Shown in pieces: positions 61,959-64,000 of a stretch of 64,000 nucleotides of DNA. The DNA comes from Bin87 sp965208015 (GTDB taxonomy: Bacteria; Chloroflexota; Dehalococcoidia; Lucifugimonadales; UBA3495): positions 806,001-870,000 of the forward strand of contig OZ242309.1 of assembly GCA_965208015.1 (NCBI GenBank). Reading direction: 5' to 3'. Every line of letters starts with the position of its first letter. Position 1 is the stretch's first letter. The notes below the pieces were generated by a model. It saw only the letters and a program-made list of their open reading frames with translations, was not told the origin of the DNA and ran no database searches. Both the position numbers and the translations under genes were made by a program.

Positions 61959-61964
61959 TATAAT
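61959..61964 (+). promoter_or_regulatory. Putative -10 box of the nuclease gene
   Basis: A perfect TATAAT with CTGACG (61935-61940) 18 bases upstream as a weak -35. The start codon at 61993 is preceded by AGGAGG at a spacing of 10. Confidence 0.5.
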
Positions 61965-61992
61965 CGCTATATCAAAAGGAGGTTCGCTGTCG

Positions 61993-62958
61993 ATGACGAC
62001 ACTGTTCGCCCAAATTCTGCCAATGTTCACCGGGCAAACCGAAAGGGCCGCCACCGAAGCATTGAGGCATATCCTTCAACAATCTGCCTCGGCGCGGCAG
62101 GCTCTTGAAGGGATTCTCCGTGACGCCGGTGTAGATGTGGCCAAATTGACTCGGTTCCAAACAGAAGTCGGTGGCGAGAACGGGGAGCGGGTAGATTTGG
62201 TTTGTTCCGGTGAGGACGGGGGTGAGCGGGTTCTGCTTGAAGCCAAGTTTTGGGCCGGGCTTACCGACAATCAGCCGAACACCTACCTCGCTCGTTTGCC
62301 GGAAGACGGCCATTCGGCCTTGTTGTTTGTCGCTCCTGCTCAACGCATGGAAACGTTATGGCCGGTGCTTTGTGCTAGGGCGGCAACGGATCATGACTTA
62401 ACTGTACTATCCGACTCTGGCGAGATACGGATTTCAGGCATAGGTACCAGCGCACGCAAAATGGTCGCTACAAGCTGGCGGACTTTACTAGAAGCGATCA
62501 AATCGCGTGCGAGTCTGGCCGGGGATGAGACGGCGGTCAGGGATGTCGAGCAACTGTTAGGGTTGACCGAGCGGGAGGACAGTGGCGCGTTTTTGCCTAT
62601 CCATGAAGACGAGCTCGGGGAAAAAGTTCCGCGTCGAATGATTAACTTCGCCAATTTGGTACACAACGCTGTCGAGCGCGCGGTCGGGAAAGGTTGGGCC
62701 GATACCAGCGGCTTACGAGTAACACCGCAATGGTATGGGGATGGCAGATATCTGCGGCTTCATGGCGTGTCGGTTTGGTTTGGAATTAATATTCAACAAT
62801 GGTCAGGTCACGGCCTGGCGCCACTCTGGGTCCAATCTCAAGACAACAACCAGTGGTATCCGATTGCTGTCCGTACAGGCGTCGAGTACGACGAAGTTTT
62901 GGACTACATAGTCGAACAAATGGACACAATCGGTCAGAATCTCAAGCTGGAGAGTTAG
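61993..62958 (+). CDS. Stand-alone PD-(D/E)XK nuclease family protein
   Basis: A 321-aa protein with the PD-(D/E)XK core: V67-D68-LV followed by E83-A-K85 (LLEAKF), and the downstream LTDNQPNTYLARLP with a conserved Gln. A helix with TERAATEALRHIL precedes it. This arrangement occurs in a group of stand-alone nucleases found near defence or accessory genes; no methylase or helicase partner is present here. The base composition is visibly more AT-rich than its neighbours, which suggests transfer. The C-terminal half (from about 180) is not recognised. The target is unknown. Confidence 0.7.
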   Translation: MTTLFAQILPMFTGQTERAATEALRHILQQSASARQALEGILRDAGVDVAKLTRFQTEVGGENGERVDLVCSGEDGGERVLLEAKFWAGLTDNQPNTYLARLPEDGHSALLFVAPAQRMETLWPVLCARAATDHDLTVLSDSGEIRISGIGTSARKMVATSWRTLLEAIKSRASLAGDETAVRDVEQLLGLTEREDSGAFLPIHEDELGEKVPRRMINFANLVHNAVERAVGKGWADTSGLRVTPQWYGDGRYLRLHGVSVWFGINIQQWSGHGLAPLWVQSQDNNQWYPIAVRTGVEYDEVLDYIVEQMDTIGQNLKLES

Positions 62959-62963
62959 AACCG

Positions 62964-63878
62964 ATGACCAATCCACCCCCACAACGCGATTTCATCGGCT
63001 ACGGCGCGAACCCACCGGTTATCGAATGGCCCGGCGGTGCCCGCATCGCCGTCTCGGTAGTGGTGAACTACGAGGAGGGCAGCGAGGCCTCGCTGCTGGA
63101 TGGCGATCCGTACCACGAGACCAACAACGAGGTGCCGTCTCCGGTGCCGGCCGGGCAGCGCGACCTGTTCAACGAGTCGTTCTTTGAGTACGGCAGCCGC
63201 GTGGGCGTCTGGCGCATTCTGAACCTGCTGAACAAATACAGCGTGCCCAGCACGTTTTTCAGTTGCGCCATGGCCTTTGAACGCAACCCCGAGGTGGCGC
63301 GGGCCGTAGTCGAGCGTGGCCACGAGGTCTGCGGCCACGGCTACCGCTGGGAGGAATACCACAACAAGACCCGCGACGAGGAAGCCGAGGCAATCCGCAT
63401 GACCGTGGAGTCGTTAACCCGGACCACCGGCGAGCGTCCCCTCGGTTGGTTCACCCGGTACGGCCCGAGCGTGAACACTCGGGAACTGGTGGTCGAAGAG
63501 GGCGGCTTCATCTACGACAGCGGCGTCTTCAACGACGACCTGCCCTACTACACGGAGGTTCACGGCAAGCCGTGGCCCGTGTTGCCGTACAGCTTCGAGA
63601 CCAACGACTCCCGTTTCTGGCGGGGCGGCCTCAACAGCGTGGGCGATTTCTACGAATATCTGAAAGACACCTTCGACGTGCTCTACGAGGAAGGCCGGAC
63701 CCATCCCAAGATGATGTCGGTGGGCCTGCATTGCCGGATCGCGGGCCGGCCAGCGCGCTCGCGGGCGTTGGACCGGTTCCTGCGTTATGCGCGGAGCCAT
63801 CCTGGCGTATGGTTCGCCCGGAGGGACGAGATCGCCCGGTGGTGGCTGGACAACTATCCTCCAGGTACTTTGCAATAA
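62964..63878 (+). CDS. Polysaccharide deacetylase family protein (PuuE allantoinase-like)
   Basis: A NodB-fold hydrolase of 304 aa. It has VVNYEEGSE near residue 35, FFSCAMAFERNPEVARAVVERGHE, and CGHGYRWEEYHN with the metal-binding His, then GWFTRYGPSVNTRELVVEEGGF and the C-terminal GLHCRIAGRPARS. These match the PuuE-type cofactor-independent allantoinases and related deacetylases. The substrate may be allantoin or another cyclic amide. The ATG at 62964 has GGAG 12 bases upstream, and it lies 5 bases after the nuclease stop; the two genes are unlikely to be functionally linked. Confidence 0.85.
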   Translation: MTNPPPQRDFIGYGANPPVIEWPGGARIAVSVVVNYEEGSEASLLDGDPYHETNNEVPSPVPAGQRDLFNESFFEYGSRVGVWRILNLLNKYSVPSTFFSCAMAFERNPEVARAVVERGHEVCGHGYRWEEYHNKTRDEEAEAIRMTVESLTRTTGERPLGWFTRYGPSVNTRELVVEEGGFIYDSGVFNDDLPYYTEVHGKPWPVLPYSFETNDSRFWRGGLNSVGDFYEYLKDTFDVLYEEGRTHPKMMSVGLHCRIAGRPARSRALDRFLRYARSHPGVWFARRDEIARWWLDNYPPGTLQ

Positions 63879-63887
63879 ACTCAACGT

Positions 63888-63916
63888 GAAGGGGCGGCCA
63901 TTGTTGCCGCCCCTTC
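63888..63916. terminator. Hairpin terminator between convergent genes
   Basis: A perfect 11-base-pair stem (gaaggggcggc at 63888-63898 with its complement at 63906-63916) and a 7-base loop, 10 bases after the deacetylase stop. It has no T-run but is well placed to stop both strands. Confidence 0.7.
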
Positions 63917-63938
63917 AGTTCTGGTGCGTACCCCGCGC

Positions 63939-64000
63939 CTACGCGGGCCATTCGTTTAGCGCGATCACGCTGAACACCGCTCCTTCAGCATCGCGCAGCA
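63939..64000 (-). CDS. VOC (glyoxalase-like) family protein, C-terminal end only
   Basis: Only the last 20 codons are present, ending in LRDAEGAVFSVIALNEWPA before a TAG at 63941-63939. The LRDAEGAVFSVI pattern is the typical last strand of vicinal-oxygen-chelate proteins, with the metal-binding acidic residue in the preceding part outside the window. The call is tentative because of the short length. Confidence 0.55.
   Translation of the reverse strand, partial: LRDAEGAVFSVIALNEWPA

Noticed and set aside
1..64000. CRISPR arrays, insertion sequences or prophage
   Set aside because: No regular direct-repeat array, transposase or phage structural gene was seen on either strand.

Overview
The window is GC-rich bacterial chromosome with densely packed genes. 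It most resembles Chloroflexota (Dehalococcoidia/SAR202-like). The reasons are a bacterial translin, paired FmdB zinc ribbons, LLM and PPOX-class oxidoreductases of the flavin/F420 type, a three-subunit molybdenum hydroxylase, a DppBCDF transporter with two Ala/Pro/Thr-rich lipoprotein receptors, and an IleRS with a GIHH version of the HIGH motif. This placement is inference from gene content; there is no rRNA here.

Layout. 1-7.7 kb: 5' part of polA (minus), two FmdB proteins, thiE, a translin, a DUF2071 protein, then an apparent operon of a 345-aa protein of unknown function, a probable selenoprotein of the UGSC family (in-frame UGA at 5632-5634) and a membrane-anchored PQQ-like propeller. 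7.8-16.5 kb: peptide ABC transporter (two receptors, two permeases, two ATPases), all minus. 16.9-23.2 kb: LLM oxidoreductase, GYD protein, thiD, ileS, mutM. 23.2-28.5 kb (minus): double-ACT protein and PLP histidine decarboxylase; a histidine kinase/response regulator pair led by a His/Gly-rich lipoprotein. 29.0-35.0 kb: a DapA-MfnB-TusA-like triple fusion, then the molybdenum hydroxylase genes (M, S, L). 35.1-41.5 kb: PPOX protein, Rad50/SbcC-like ATPase, ABC-2 exporter, ffh. 41.6-44.5 kb (minus): AlkA, ThpR and an amidohydrolase-Mug fusion, which looks like a repair operon. 44.8-46.6 kb: split transketolase. 47.3-50.2 kb (minus): proB-proA and a small hypothetical gene. 50.4-55.7 kb: mfd, convergent with a DUF4349 lipoprotein. 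55.8-64 kb: tRNA-Pro(CGG), FAD oxidase, zinc alcohol dehydrogenase, HicB-HicA, LLM oxidoreductase, acyl-CoA synthetase, a stand-alone PD-(D/E)XK nuclease, a PuuE-like deacetylase and the end of a VOC gene.

The strongest unusual signals are the candidate selenoprotein, with its UGA exactly at the redox position of the UGxC motif and a hairpin right after it; the DapA-MfnB-TusA-like fusion; and the amidohydrolase-Mug fusion. Several sigma70-like promoters (TTGACC-N17-TATAAT, TAGACA-N17-TATAAT, two TTGACT-N18-TATA boxes) and five hairpin terminators are readable. No CRISPR array, insertion sequence, prophage or rRNA was seen.
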